Shown in pieces: positions 1-7,113 of a stretch of 7,892 nt of DNA. Numbering within the stretch: position 1 is the first letter of the stretch; every line of letters begins with the position of its first letter. This DNA is from Bacteroidota bacterium. GTDB taxonomy: Bacteria; Bacteroidota; Bacteroidia; Chitinophagales; Chitinophagaceae. The notes under the pieces are model-generated. The model was given only the letters and a program-made list of their open reading frames with translations. It ran no database searches and was not told the origin of the DNA. Position numbers and translations under genes: made by a program. Location of the stretch: contig JAEYRC010000112.1 in the NCBI GenBank assembly GCA_023409675.1, positions 1-7,892 on the forward strand, read 5' to 3'.

Positions 1-78
1 GTCTATAGACGGGCGTTGCTGTGCCAATACCGGTAAATATGCCATCAATAAACCGGCCATAACTATGCTAAACCGCAT
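1..78 (-). CDS. N-terminus of an exported protein, function unknown (partial)
   Basis: An open frame of 26 codons runs leftward from an ATG at 76-78 off the window edge. The product starts MRFSIVMAGLLMAYLPVLAQ. This is a classic type I signal peptide: one basic residue, a hydrophobic core of about 15 residues, then V-L-A just before Q-Q, so signal peptidase I probably cuts after residue 19. The mature protein would begin QQRPSID. The gene starts 28 bp after the pfkB stop on the same strand, so it may be read from the polA-dsbA-pfkB transcript or from its own weak promoter. No Shine-Dalgarno site is visible, as is usual in Bacteroidota. A second in-frame ATG at codon 7 would shorten the signal peptide and is less likely. 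Too little is present to assign a family. Confidence 0.7.
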   Translation of the reverse strand, partial: MRFSIVMAGLLMAYLPVLAQQRPSID

Positions 79-106
79 GTGCTGAAATTTAGGGGAAGAA
101 TACAAA

Positions 107-1060
107 TCAGTCGAGATTTAATTTATAATGATGCGAACTTTTTACAATCCATTTATACAGCCTCTCCACATCTTTAGGATCAAAAAGCTGGGTACCCTGG
201 TTCATTGTTGCCGCACTTCCGCAGGCTACACCATAGCGTACCACATCTTCCAGATTATTATCCCTTGAAAGTTGCCATACCATGCCGGCTACCATGCTGT
301 CACCTGCGCCTACCGTAGTGTTTTTCTTTACCATCGGAGCCGGGATATGTTCATATCCATCAGCCGTAACCAGCATAGCGCCCGAGGGGCCAAGGGATAC
401 CACGATGACCTTTATATTGCCCTGCCGTACCAATTCAAGGGCAACGTCATCCACTTCGTTGATCTGAAGATTTTTCTTGCCTGATAATAAGCATAATTCA
501 TTCAGGTTGGGCTTAATCAGGAAAACCCCCTGTTGTACCGCATGTTGTAAGGCAGGACCGGAACTGTCTACAATACACCGCGCGCCAGCCTTTTTACACC
601 ATGCCGCGACATCCGAAAAAAATGTTTCGGATATGCCTGGAGGTAAGCTGCCGCTGACCACCACATATTTTGGTGCTGGATGGATGTTATCCAGTTCCCG
701 GAGACATGAATCTGCCACACCGGGCTGAATGTCGGGGCCGGAAAGTACAAAACGGTATTGCGCGTGCGTGCGTTCTTCATTGACCGTAAAACTTTCCCGC
801 GTTTCGCCCTCAATAGGAATGGCAAGGGTGCTGATGCCCTGCTCTTCCAGGTATTTTTCAAGCAGTTTGCCATTATTGCCGCCCGACAAAAAGATCGCTG
901 TTGATTCGGCTCCCAGCTTTTTCAGGGCTTTACTGACATTAATACCCCCGCCACCGGCCTCAGTGGTAACCGTGCTGCACCGAAGTTTTTTATCCGGTAG
1001 CATGGCTTCCACAGAAGTCGTTTTGTCAATAGCGGGATTGAGGGTAATTGTTACAATCAT
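107..1060 (-). CDS. pfkB: 6-phosphofructokinase II (Pfk-2, PfkB/ribokinase family)
   Basis: This is a 317-residue PfkB-family sugar-phosphate kinase, expected to phosphorylate fructose-6-phosphate with ATP in the cytoplasm to give fructose-1,6-bisphosphate. Visible motifs are NPAID (8-12), KLRC (25-28), the sugar-binding GGGGINVSKAL (36-46), SGSLPPG (136-142), CIVDSSG (162-168), KPNLNE (183-188), SLGPSGA (222-228) and the anion-hole/catalytic TVGAGDSM (249-256) with Asp254 as the likely base. The quadruple glycine before INV, the KLRC segment and the C-terminal GSAATMNQGT match my memory of E. coli Pfk-2. FruK and LacC typically have GGKG(I/L)N there, so Pfk-2 is favoured over 1-phosphofructokinase. 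Lys25 aligns with E. coli Lys27, which contacts sugar phosphate and allosteric ATP. Length is close to the 309 residues of E. coli Pfk-2. The start lies 9 bp after the preceding gene's stop, so the two are probably co-transcribed. Substrate choice is inferred from motifs. Confidence 0.9.
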   Translation of the reverse strand: MIVTITLNPAIDKTTSVEAMLPDKKLRCSTVTTEAGGGGINVSKALKKLGAESTAIFLSGGNNGKLLEKYLEEQGISTLAIPIEGETRESFTVNEERTHAQYRFVLSGPDIQPGVADSCLRELDNIHPAPKYVVVSGSLPPGISETFFSDVAAWCKKAGARCIVDSSGPALQHAVQQGVFLIKPNLNELCLLSGKKNLQINEVDDVALELVRQGNIKVIVVSLGPSGAMLVTADGYEHIPAPMVKKNTTVGAGDSMVAGMVWQLSRDNNLEDVVRYGVACGSAATMNQGTQLFDPKDVERLYKWIVKSSHHYKLNLD

Positions 1061-1069
1061 AATAAAGAT

Positions 1070-1720
1070 TTAATTCGTTGTGTGTTGTGATTTGAGAACA
1101 GCTTCCGCGTTTTTTTTAAGTGTGTCAAAGTCGGTATATCCACGTGCGATCTGGTAAAACTTCAAGTCGTTCACCTGAATATATACTGCCGGAAAACCAC
1201 TGACCTGCAGTTGTTTGGTCAGGGTAAAATCATACACAGCCTTTTCGCGGTATTCCTCCGATTGCAGCTTAGCAAAAAACTCCTGTTCGGGAAGTTTGTA
1301 TTTTTCAACCAGGTGCCTGTACGCTTCCTTATCACAAAGATCACGGCCTTCGTAGTGCAGCGCGTATTGCAGATCTGCAGCAAACAGTACCTCATCTTTC
1401 GGATAATATTCCCTGAAAATACACAATGCCACGGCGGGCATCATTGAATCCGGATACCAGTCGCTTTCATCGGGGTTATTGATATGCCAGAGATAATCAG
1501 GGCCGAACTTCACTCCGGTAAGTTCTTCAACACGCGGGTATGCCTGTCGTATATACTCCGCCGTTACACTGATATGACGCGGACTTTCCGGAAGGATCAT
1601 GCCTCCCGAGATCACTTCAAAATCCAGGCGGTTTCTGTATTCTTCAAAAAACCGGCGGATTACCGGGCTGAACCCATAACACCAACCACAATAGGCATCA
1701 TAACAATAAACCAGTTTCAT
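1070..1720 (-). CDS. Cytoplasmic DsbA-family (thioredoxin-fold) protein with CGWC motif
   Basis: The 216-residue product has a DsbA-like thioredoxin fold. The first strand MKLVYCYDAY leads into the redox motif C11-G-W-C14 followed by YGFSPV. The cis-proline loop is V-S-G-F-P177, and an alpha-helical insert fills the middle. The CxWCYGF pattern and lack of any signal peptide resemble the predicted disulfide isomerase/FrnE-like group of DsbA proteins (the COG3531 kind, from memory). These are cytoplasmic, unlike periplasmic DsbA. Both cysteines and the cis-proline are present, so thiol-disulfide activity is plausible, but the physiological substrate is unknown. A third cysteine (Cys6) lies five residues before the motif. 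The gene starts 16 bp after the polA stop and ends 9 bp before pfkB, which points to one operon. The ATG is chosen because it places the first beta-strand at the usual N-terminus. A glutathione-S-transferase-like isomerase (2-hydroxychromene-2-carboxylate type) is a less likely alternative. Confidence 0.85.
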   Translation of the reverse strand: MKLVYCYDAYCGWCYGFSPVIRRFFEEYRNRLDFEVISGGMILPESPRHISVTAEYIRQAYPRVEELTGVKFGPDYLWHINNPDESDWYPDSMMPAVALCIFREYYPKDEVLFAADLQYALHYEGRDLCDKEAYRHLVEKYKLPEQEFFAKLQSEEYREKAVYDFTLTKQLQVSGFPAVYIQVNDLKFYQIARGYTDFDTLKKNAEAVLKSQHTTN

Positions 1721-1736
1721 AGCCTGAATTTAATTA

Positions 1737-4562
1737 TTAATGGGCAAGCAGCCAGTTCTCACCACTTCCGATTTCGGTTTCCACAGGTACATCATTGGGC
1801 AGGGGCAGCGCTTCGCGCATACATTGCTGAATTATCGGTTTGATGATCTCCACTTCATCCTTATGCGCATCAAACACCAGTTCATCATGCACCTGCAGCA
1901 CCATTTTCGACCTGAACTGCCGGCGGCGAAATTCTTCCTGGATCCGGATCATCGCCATTTTGATCATATCCGCCGCGGTTCCCTGGATCGGGGAATTGAT
2001 CGCATTGCGTTCTGCAAAACTTCTTACCGTAAAATTGGCTGAATTGATATCCCGCAGCCAGCGCTTACGACCCATCAGCGTTTGTACATACCCGTTTTCC
2101 CGGGCGAAGTTGATCATATCATCCATATACTGCTGAATGTTCTTAAACTGCAGCTTGTAGTTATCAATGATCTGCTTCGCTTCACTACGCGATATGCCCA
2201 GGTTATCGGCAAGTCCGAAGGCGCCCTGTCCGTAAATGATCCCGAAGTTTACACTCTTGGCTTTGTAGCGCATCTCTTTGGTAACATCCGCCTCATCCAC
2301 CCCATATACCTTCGCGGCCGTAGCGGTATGGATGTCTTTATGCAAACGGAAGGCCTCACACATAGCCGGGTCGCCGCTGATCGCTGCAACAATCCGTAAT
2401 TCAATCTGCGAATAGTCAGCCGACAGCAGCACATGTTCTTCATTGCGCGGAATAAACGCTTTACGGATCTCGCGGCCACGTTCAGTACGCACCGGTATAT
2501 TCTGCAGGTTAGGATTATTGCTGGCCAGCCGGCCGGTAACCGCAACAGCCTGAGCATAACAGGTATGCAAACGCCCGCTTTTTTTATTGATCAGCAGCGG
2601 CAGACTATCCACATAGGTGGATTTCAGTTTGGTCAGCTCCCGGAAGTTCAGGATATCATTTACGATGGTGTTCTGATGCGCGAGTTTCAACAACACATCC
2701 TCTCCTGTGGCATATTGGCCGCTTTTGGTTTTCTTCGCTTTGGGATCAAGCTGCAGTTTATCAAACAATACCTCGCCCAGTTGTCGGGGCGATGCCAGGT
2801 TGAATTTCACACCCGCCTGTTCATACACCCGGGCTTCTGTTTCCCGCGCTTCTTCTTCCAGAACGCGGGCATAATCATTCAGAAATCCGGTATCAATGCG
2901 AATGCCCTCATACTCCATATCCGCAAGTACCGAACCCAGTGGATTTTCAACTTCTTCAAAAACTTTTTCCACCGACTTTTCCTTCAGTAATGGAACAAAT
3001 ACTTCTTTTAGCTGCAGGGTTATGTCCGCATCCTCCGCGGCATATTCGGCAATCTTTTCCAGTTCCACATCCCGCATATTACCCTGGTTTTTGCCTTTTT
3101 TCCCAATCAAATCCTCAATAGGAATGGGCTCATAGCGCAGGTATTGCGTACTGAGCAAATCCATATTCCGCTTTCCATCCGGATCGATCACATAATGCGC
3201 CAGCATGGTATCAAAGGTCTTGCCCTTCAGGGTGACACCATACCATTTCAACACCAGGATATCGTATTTCAGGTTCTGGGCAACCCAGTGTTTGTCGGGG
3301 TTTTCGAAAAGGGGTGTAAATAATGCAAGCCGATCTTTAGCCTGATCCTGGTCGGCGGGAAAAGGTACATACCATGCTTCATGCGGTTTAATGCTGAAGC
3401 TCAGTCCCACCAGTTCGCAATCATTGGCATCGACACAGGTTGTTTCCGTATCAAAACAAATTTCCGCTGCGGCATTTAATAGCTCTATCAATGCGTTGAT
3501 CTCTTCCGTAGTTTGAGCGATATGATAGGAGTGATCGGTATTGGTGCTATTCTTTACCGGTTGCGAAGCAGGCGAATATTCTTCGTCAATGGAAAGCTGC
3601 TCCGAAGCAGGAGTGTTCACCGGTTCACCAAACAGATCGGTTTGAACGCCTGCCGGTACGAAACGGCCCTGGCCTGTGGCGATGTTGAATTCCGGTCCAA
3701 GAATCCGTTTACCGATCGATTTAAATTCGAGCTCGGTAAAGATCGTGCTGAGCGCTTCGCGGTTACATTCTTTCACCCGGAAATTTTCAACATGAAATTC
3801 AACCGGCACATCGGTGATGATGGTGGCCAGCTTCTTACTCATTACCGCCAGATCGGCGCCTTTACGGATCTTCTCGCCCAGCGCGCCTTTAATTGTTTCC
3901 GCATTGGCCAGAATATTTTCAAGTGTTCCGAATTCAGCCAGCAGCTTCGCGGCGGTCTTTTCACCGACGCCCGGTATACCGGGTATATTATCAACCGCAT
4001 CGCCCATCAGTCCCAGCACATCAATGACCTGGTCAACCGATTTGATATTCCATTTGGAACAGATCTGCTCCGGACCCATGATCTCCACTTCTCCGCCCTG
4101 GTATCCGGGTTTATAGATCAGGATGTTTTCTTCAACCAGTTGTCCGTAATCTTTATCGGGCGTTACCATATATACCTTAAATCCTTCCCGTGCAGCCTTC
4201 TTGCTCAGCGTTCCGATGATATCATCAGCTTCGTAACCATCAGATTCAATACAGGGGATGCAGAAACCCTCAATGATGCGTTTGATGTCCGGAACCGCCG
4301 CGATCAGGTCTTCCGGCGCTTCCTGCCGGTTCGCTTTATAATCGGTAAAATCATCATGACGGGTGGTGGGGGCATGGGTATCAAAACAAACAGCCATATG
4401 GGTTGGCTTCTGATTATTCAGCAGCTCTACTAACGTGTTGGTAAAACCGAACTGCGCATTGGTGTTCCTGCCTTTGCTCGTTATCCGCGGATTGCGGATA
4501 AGCGCATAATACGCTCTGAATATCAGCGCCATGGCATCAAGGAGGAAGAGTTTTTTTTCCAT
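1737..4562 (-). CDS. polA: DNA polymerase I with 5'-nuclease, proofreading and polymerase domains
   Basis: This 941-residue protein is a full-length family A DNA polymerase that removes RNA primers and fills gaps during lagging-strand synthesis and excision repair. The 5'-nuclease domain (about 1-290) carries metal ligands at D9, D61, E111/D113/D114, D136/D138 and D188/D191, with a helix-hairpin-helix at IPGIPGVGEKTAAKLL. A linker rich in S, T, P and E follows (about 300-345). The 3'-5' exonuclease domain looks active: Exo I D371-T-E373, Exo II NLKYD ending at D434, Exo III Y507-AAE-D511. The polymerase domain (about 530-941) has motif A with D716-YSQIE, motif B with R765, K769, F773 and Y777 at the same spacing as E. 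coli R754, K758, F762 and Y766, and motif C with VHDE at 891-894. Length is close to E. coli (928). The ATG at 4560-4562 gives the family start MEKKLFLLDA. An A8 run sits in codons 2-4. It heads the likely polA-dsbA-pfkB operon, and its promoter is not clear. Confidence 0.98.
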   Translation of the reverse strand: MEKKLFLLDAMALIFRAYYALIRNPRITSKGRNTNAQFGFTNTLVELLNNQKPTHMAVCFDTHAPTTRHDDFTDYKANRQEAPEDLIAAVPDIKRIIEGFCIPCIESDGYEADDIIGTLSKKAAREGFKVYMVTPDKDYGQLVEENILIYKPGYQGGEVEIMGPEQICSKWNIKSVDQVIDVLGLMGDAVDNIPGIPGVGEKTAAKLLAEFGTLENILANAETIKGALGEKIRKGADLAVMSKKLATIITDVPVEFHVENFRVKECNREALSTIFTELEFKSIGKRILGPEFNIATGQGRFVPAGVQTDLFGEPVNTPASEQLSIDEEYSPASQPVKNSTNTDHSYHIAQTTEEINALIELLNAAAEICFDTETTCVDANDCELVGLSFSIKPHEAWYVPFPADQDQAKDRLALFTPLFENPDKHWVAQNLKYDILVLKWYGVTLKGKTFDTMLAHYVIDPDGKRNMDLLSTQYLRYEPIPIEDLIGKKGKNQGNMRDVELEKIAEYAAEDADITLQLKEVFVPLLKEKSVEKVFEEVENPLGSVLADMEYEGIRIDTGFLNDYARVLEEEARETEARVYEQAGVKFNLASPRQLGEVLFDKLQLDPKAKKTKSGQYATGEDVLLKLAHQNTIVNDILNFRELTKLKSTYVDSLPLLINKKSGRLHTCYAQAVAVTGRLASNNPNLQNIPVRTERGREIRKAFIPRNEEHVLLSADYSQIELRIVAAISGDPAMCEAFRLHKDIHTATAAKVYGVDEADVTKEMRYKAKSVNFGIIYGQGAFGLADNLGISRSEAKQIIDNYKLQFKNIQQYMDDMINFARENGYVQTLMGRKRWLRDINSANFTVRSFAERNAINSPIQGTAADMIKMAMIRIQEEFRRRQFRSKMVLQVHDELVFDAHKDEVEIIKPIIQQCMREALPLPNDVPVETEIGSGENWLLAH

Positions 4563-4718
4563 ATATATGAATTACAATTTTAATTTGAATGGTTAAGTAT
4601 TGCGGACCAGATAGTTCGCAGGGATAACCATGCTGTTGTATTAAAGCGCTGAAGTGATGCTGATAATAAACAATAACGATTACTCTTTCGGGTATTGGTT
4701 TATGTTAGTATCTTATAT

Positions 4719-4745
4719 ATCCTGTACATCCTGTCAATCCTGTCA
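4719..4745. repeat. Three tandem 9-bp units, ATCCTGTMM type, overlapping the uvrB stop
   Basis: Three consecutive 9-bp units read ATCCTGTAC, ATCCTGTCA, ATCCTGTCA on the plus strand. On the uvrB strand this is TGACAGGAT twice and then GTACAGGAT. The first three bases of the first unit on the uvrB strand are the uvrB TGA stop, and the next unit gives a second in-frame TGA. I recall similar ATCCTGT-N-A arrays next to gene ends in many Bacteroidota genomes, where they create spurious proteins rich in ILYILSILS. The rest of the 180-bp gap (4563-4718) has no gene, no convincing terminator and no strong promoter that I can see. Confidence 0.85.
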
Positions 4746-6782
4746 TTTTTTCATTTCCTCCAATTGCTTCTTCATCAGCAACATTTCATCCCTCAGTTTG
4801 GCAGCCTGCATAAAGTCAAGGTCGCGGGCCGCTTTTTCCATATTCTTTCGCACGCTGGTGATAGCCCGTTCAAGTTCAGGTATTGTTTGAAAGCTGGCCT
4901 GTTCATCAGCCGCTATGGATATGATATCTTCATCATCACCCAGGGCATATGGTTTTTTTGCATCATATCCTTTAATATCCAGAACCGAGGTTTGTGCAAA
5001 AACCTGTTCTTTGCTTTTCAATACAGTTCTTGGAGTTATGCCATGCTCAAGATTATAGGCGATCTGTTTTTCGCGGCGGCGGCTGGTTTCATCGATAGTC
5101 CGCTGCATACTTTCTGTCATCGTATCCGCATAAAATATAACCAGTCCATCCACATTACGCGCGGCGCGGCCGGGTGTTTGTGTCAGTGATTTTTCGTTCC
5201 GCAGAAAACCTTCCTTATCGGCATCCAGGATAGCTACCAGCGATACTTCGGGAAGATCCAGTCCTTCCCGGAGCAGGTTCACCCCTACCAGTACATCAAT
5301 TTCGCCCAACCGTAACTGGCGCAGTATTTCTACCCGTTCAAGGGTATCGACTTCGCTGTGAATATATTTTGATTTTATATTGATGCGGTGCAGGTACTTA
5401 TCCATTTCTTCGGCCATGCGTTTGGTTAAGGTTGTCACCAGCACACGGTCGCCCTTGGTCACCCGCTTATCAATTTCATCAAGCAGGTCATCGATCTGGT
5501 TTACACTGGGTCGTATTTCAATGGGCGGGTCCAGCAAGCCGGTTGGCCGCACGACCTGTTCAATTACTACTCCACCGGTTTTTTCCAGTTCATAATCTCC
5601 CGGTGTCGCCGAAACAAAGATGACCTGGTTCAGCATCGATTCAAATTCATGGAAATTGAGGGGGCGGTTATCCAGCGCCGAGGGCAGGCGGAAGCCAAAA
5701 TCCACCAGCACCAGTTTACGGCTGCGGTCGCCCCCATACATACCGCTGACCTGCGGTATGGTCTGATGGCTTTCGTCAACAACCAGCAGAAAATCTTTAG
5801 GAAAATAATCGAGCAGGCAGAATGGTCTCGATCCGGGTTTACGCCGGTCGAAGAATCGGGAGTAATTCTCAACCCCATTGCAATAGCCCAGCTCACGGAT
5901 CATCTCTACATCATAATTAACCCGCTCGGTAATGCGCTGCGCTTCAATGAATTTTCCGGCGCTTTTGAAATAGTCCGCCTGCGCCTGCATTTCATCCTGA
6001 ATTTCATAGAGGATCTGCTGGATCATTTCTTTTGGAGCTATATAAAGGTTGGCCGGGAAGATGGCGGCATGATCCAGCTTCATGATGCGCTTCCCGTTTT
6101 TTACATCAATGCTCTCAATCTCTTCAATTTCATCACCGAAAAATGAAACGCGGTAGCCATAATCGAGGTAGGGTAGGTTGATATCGACGGTATCGCCTTT
6201 TACGCGGAATGAACCCCGGGTAAAATCACCCTGACTTCTCGTGTACAGCGAGTTGACCAGTCCGTGTAAAAATCCCTGGCGGGAAATGGATTGTCCCTGT
6301 TGTAAGCGGATGATACTGTTTTCATATTCGGTGGGATTACCGATACCATAGATACAACTTACAGATGCCACAACAATGATATCCCTGCGTCCACTGAGCA
6401 ACTGTGCGGTCGCCTGCAGGCGAAGCTTATCGAGTTCTTCATTGATCGACTGATCCTTTTCAATATAGGTATCACTCACCGGCATATAGGCTTCCGGCTG
6501 GTAATAATCATAATAGCTGACAAAATAGCCTACGGCATTTTCTGGAAAAAACTGCCGGAATTCACCATACAATTGTGCTACCAGGGTTTTATTGTGTGTC
6601 AACACCAGGGTAGGTCGCTGCACATTCTGAATAACATTGGCAATGGTGAAGGTTTTTCCGGAGCCGGTAACCCCCAGCAGTGTTTGAAACTGCTCCCCGG
6701 ATAATATACCTTCAGTCAGCTGCGCAATAGCCGCTGGCTGGTCACCGGCGGGGGAATATGTTGATTGAAGTTTAAATGGCAT
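4743..6782 (-). CDS. uvrB: UvrABC excinuclease subunit B
   Basis: This 679-residue helicase-fold ATPase is the damage-verification subunit of nucleotide excision repair. UvrA loads it on DNA, it grips the lesion, and it recruits UvrC for the two incisions. Visible parts in order: PAGDQPAAI (11-19), Walker A GVTGSGKT (37-44), the tyrosine-rich beta-hairpin that clamps DNA (SYYDYYQPEAY, 89-99), IEKD (107-110), SCIYGIG (142-148), the UvrA-interacting domain 2 (about 150-250), motif II VVDESH (334-339), motif III SATP (391-394), motif V REGLDLPEVSL (505-515), motif VI QTPGRAARN (535-543) and the C-terminal UVR coiled-coil that binds UvrC (about 636-670). Length is typical. Motif VI has proline at 537 where I expect Ala or Ile. 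The ATG at 6780-6782 gives the family start and is preceded by an A-rich leader (CAAAAACAACACGA) rather than a Shine-Dalgarno site. It is monocistronic or loosely linked to polA, which lies 180 bp downstream. Confidence 0.98.
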   Translation of the reverse strand: MPFKLQSTYSPAGDQPAAIAQLTEGILSGEQFQTLLGVTGSGKTFTIANVIQNVQRPTLVLTHNKTLVAQLYGEFRQFFPENAVGYFVSYYDYYQPEAYMPVSDTYIEKDQSINEELDKLRLQATAQLLSGRRDIIVVASVSCIYGIGNPTEYENSIIRLQQGQSISRQGFLHGLVNSLYTRSQGDFTRGSFRVKGDTVDINLPYLDYGYRVSFFGDEIEEIESIDVKNGKRIMKLDHAAIFPANLYIAPKEMIQQILYEIQDEMQAQADYFKSAGKFIEAQRITERVNYDVEMIRELGYCNGVENYSRFFDRRKPGSRPFCLLDYFPKDFLLVVDESHQTIPQVSGMYGGDRSRKLVLVDFGFRLPSALDNRPLNFHEFESMLNQVIFVSATPGDYELEKTGGVVIEQVVRPTGLLDPPIEIRPSVNQIDDLLDEIDKRVTKGDRVLVTTLTKRMAEEMDKYLHRINIKSKYIHSEVDTLERVEILRQLRLGEIDVLVGVNLLREGLDLPEVSLVAILDADKEGFLRNEKSLTQTPGRAARNVDGLVIFYADTMTESMQRTIDETSRRREKQIAYNLEHGITPRTVLKSKEQVFAQTSVLDIKGYDAKKPYALGDDEDIISIAADEQASFQTIPELERAITSVRKNMEKAARDLDFMQAAKLRDEMLLMKKQLEEMKK

Positions 6783-6844
6783 TCGTGTTGTTTTTGCAGT
6801 CCGGAAAGATAACCTGAAGGCTGCGGTTATTCGGGTCAGGAATA

Positions 6845-6852
6845 CAAATTTA
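6845..6852 (-). promoter_or_regulatory. Candidate -7 element of the uvrB promoter
   Basis: The minus strand reads TAAATTTG here, an exact match to the Bacteroidota primary sigma -7 consensus TAnnTTTG. Transcription would begin near 6838, leaving a leader of about 55 nt before the uvrB ATG. No clear TTTG -33 element sits 19-21 bp upstream, so support rests on one octamer and on its position. No LexA-like CTGT-N8-ACAG box was seen. Confidence 0.45.
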
Positions 6853-7024
6853 ACGAAGAAAAGCTGCCGCTCTGTGTGAAAACGAAAGTGGAGAATGATC
6901 AGGCCAGTAACGATGTAAATCCGGTAAGAAAGCCGCAGAAAATCTGACCTGTTGTGCGCATGCAGCCGTTCCCAACAACTGAAATCAGCCCTGACTTCCG
7001 CGAAAGCTTTTCTTTCAAAATGAA

Positions 7025-7093
7025 TTAAAACCGTAGAGCGGTCGCCTTTGGATCAACTTGCAGGGCCTGCCTCAAATAAAGTTTAGCGGCGCC
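7025..7093 (-). pseudogene. Possible relic: last residues of a TPR protein
   Basis: On the minus strand, 22 sense codons are bounded by an upstream in-frame TGA (7094-7096) and a TAA stop (7025-7027). They include YLRQALQVDPKA followed by TALRF. The pattern A-x-x-Y-L-x-x-A-L-x-x-D-P matches the second helix of a tetratricopeptide repeat and its DP turn. There is no start codon and no room for a gene before mgsA ends 20 bp upstream, so if real this is the 3' remnant of a decayed or deleted TPR gene. A chance resemblance over so few residues remains possible. Confidence 0.3.
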
Positions 7094-7113
7094 TCAATCC
7101 TTCGGTTTCAATG

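Larger units (their letters stand above)
6783..7113. other. 331-bp gap between mgsA and uvrB without an intact gene
   Basis: No complete gene is supported here. The left part holds the A-rich uvrB leader and its candidate promoter. The right part (7025-7093) holds a short coding-like relic described separately. A minus-strand ATG frame at 6899-6961 would encode only 20 residues, moderately hydrophobic, with no recognisable family. No RNA gene, riboswitch fold or hairpin with a U-tract was recognised, so where the mgsA transcript ends is unknown. Confidence 0.6.

Noticed and set aside
1..10. Perfect palindrome GTCTATAGAC at the window edge
   Set aside because: It lies within the coding start of the exported protein, and 10-bp palindromes occur by chance in a window of this size.
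3513..4433. Long plus-strand open frame (306 codons) opposite the 5' part of polA
   Set aside because: It lies wholly antisense to the well-conserved 5'-nuclease and exonuclease domains of PolA, its protein has no recognisable motif, and its composition is what a mirror frame of polA would give.
4575..4582. TAAAATTG on the minus strand as a polA -7 element
   Set aside because: It has one mismatch to TAnnTTTG and no -33 element. It would put the transcript start about 6 nt from the ATG, which is too weak to call in AT-rich DNA.
4591..4629. Interrupted stem in the polA leader (GGTTA/TAACC outside, TGCG/CGCA inside)
   Set aside because: Short arms separated by unpaired internal loops; this is expected by chance and matches no riboswitch or attenuator pattern I know.
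5649..6146. Plus-strand open frame of 165 codons inside uvrB
   Set aside because: It is antisense to conserved UvrB sequence, has no recognisable domain, and is best explained as a shadow of uvrB codon use.
6899..6961. Small minus-strand frame for a 20-residue hydrophobic peptide
   Set aside because: Too short, no ribosome-binding context or conservation evidence; frames of this size are expected by chance in a 331-bp gap.
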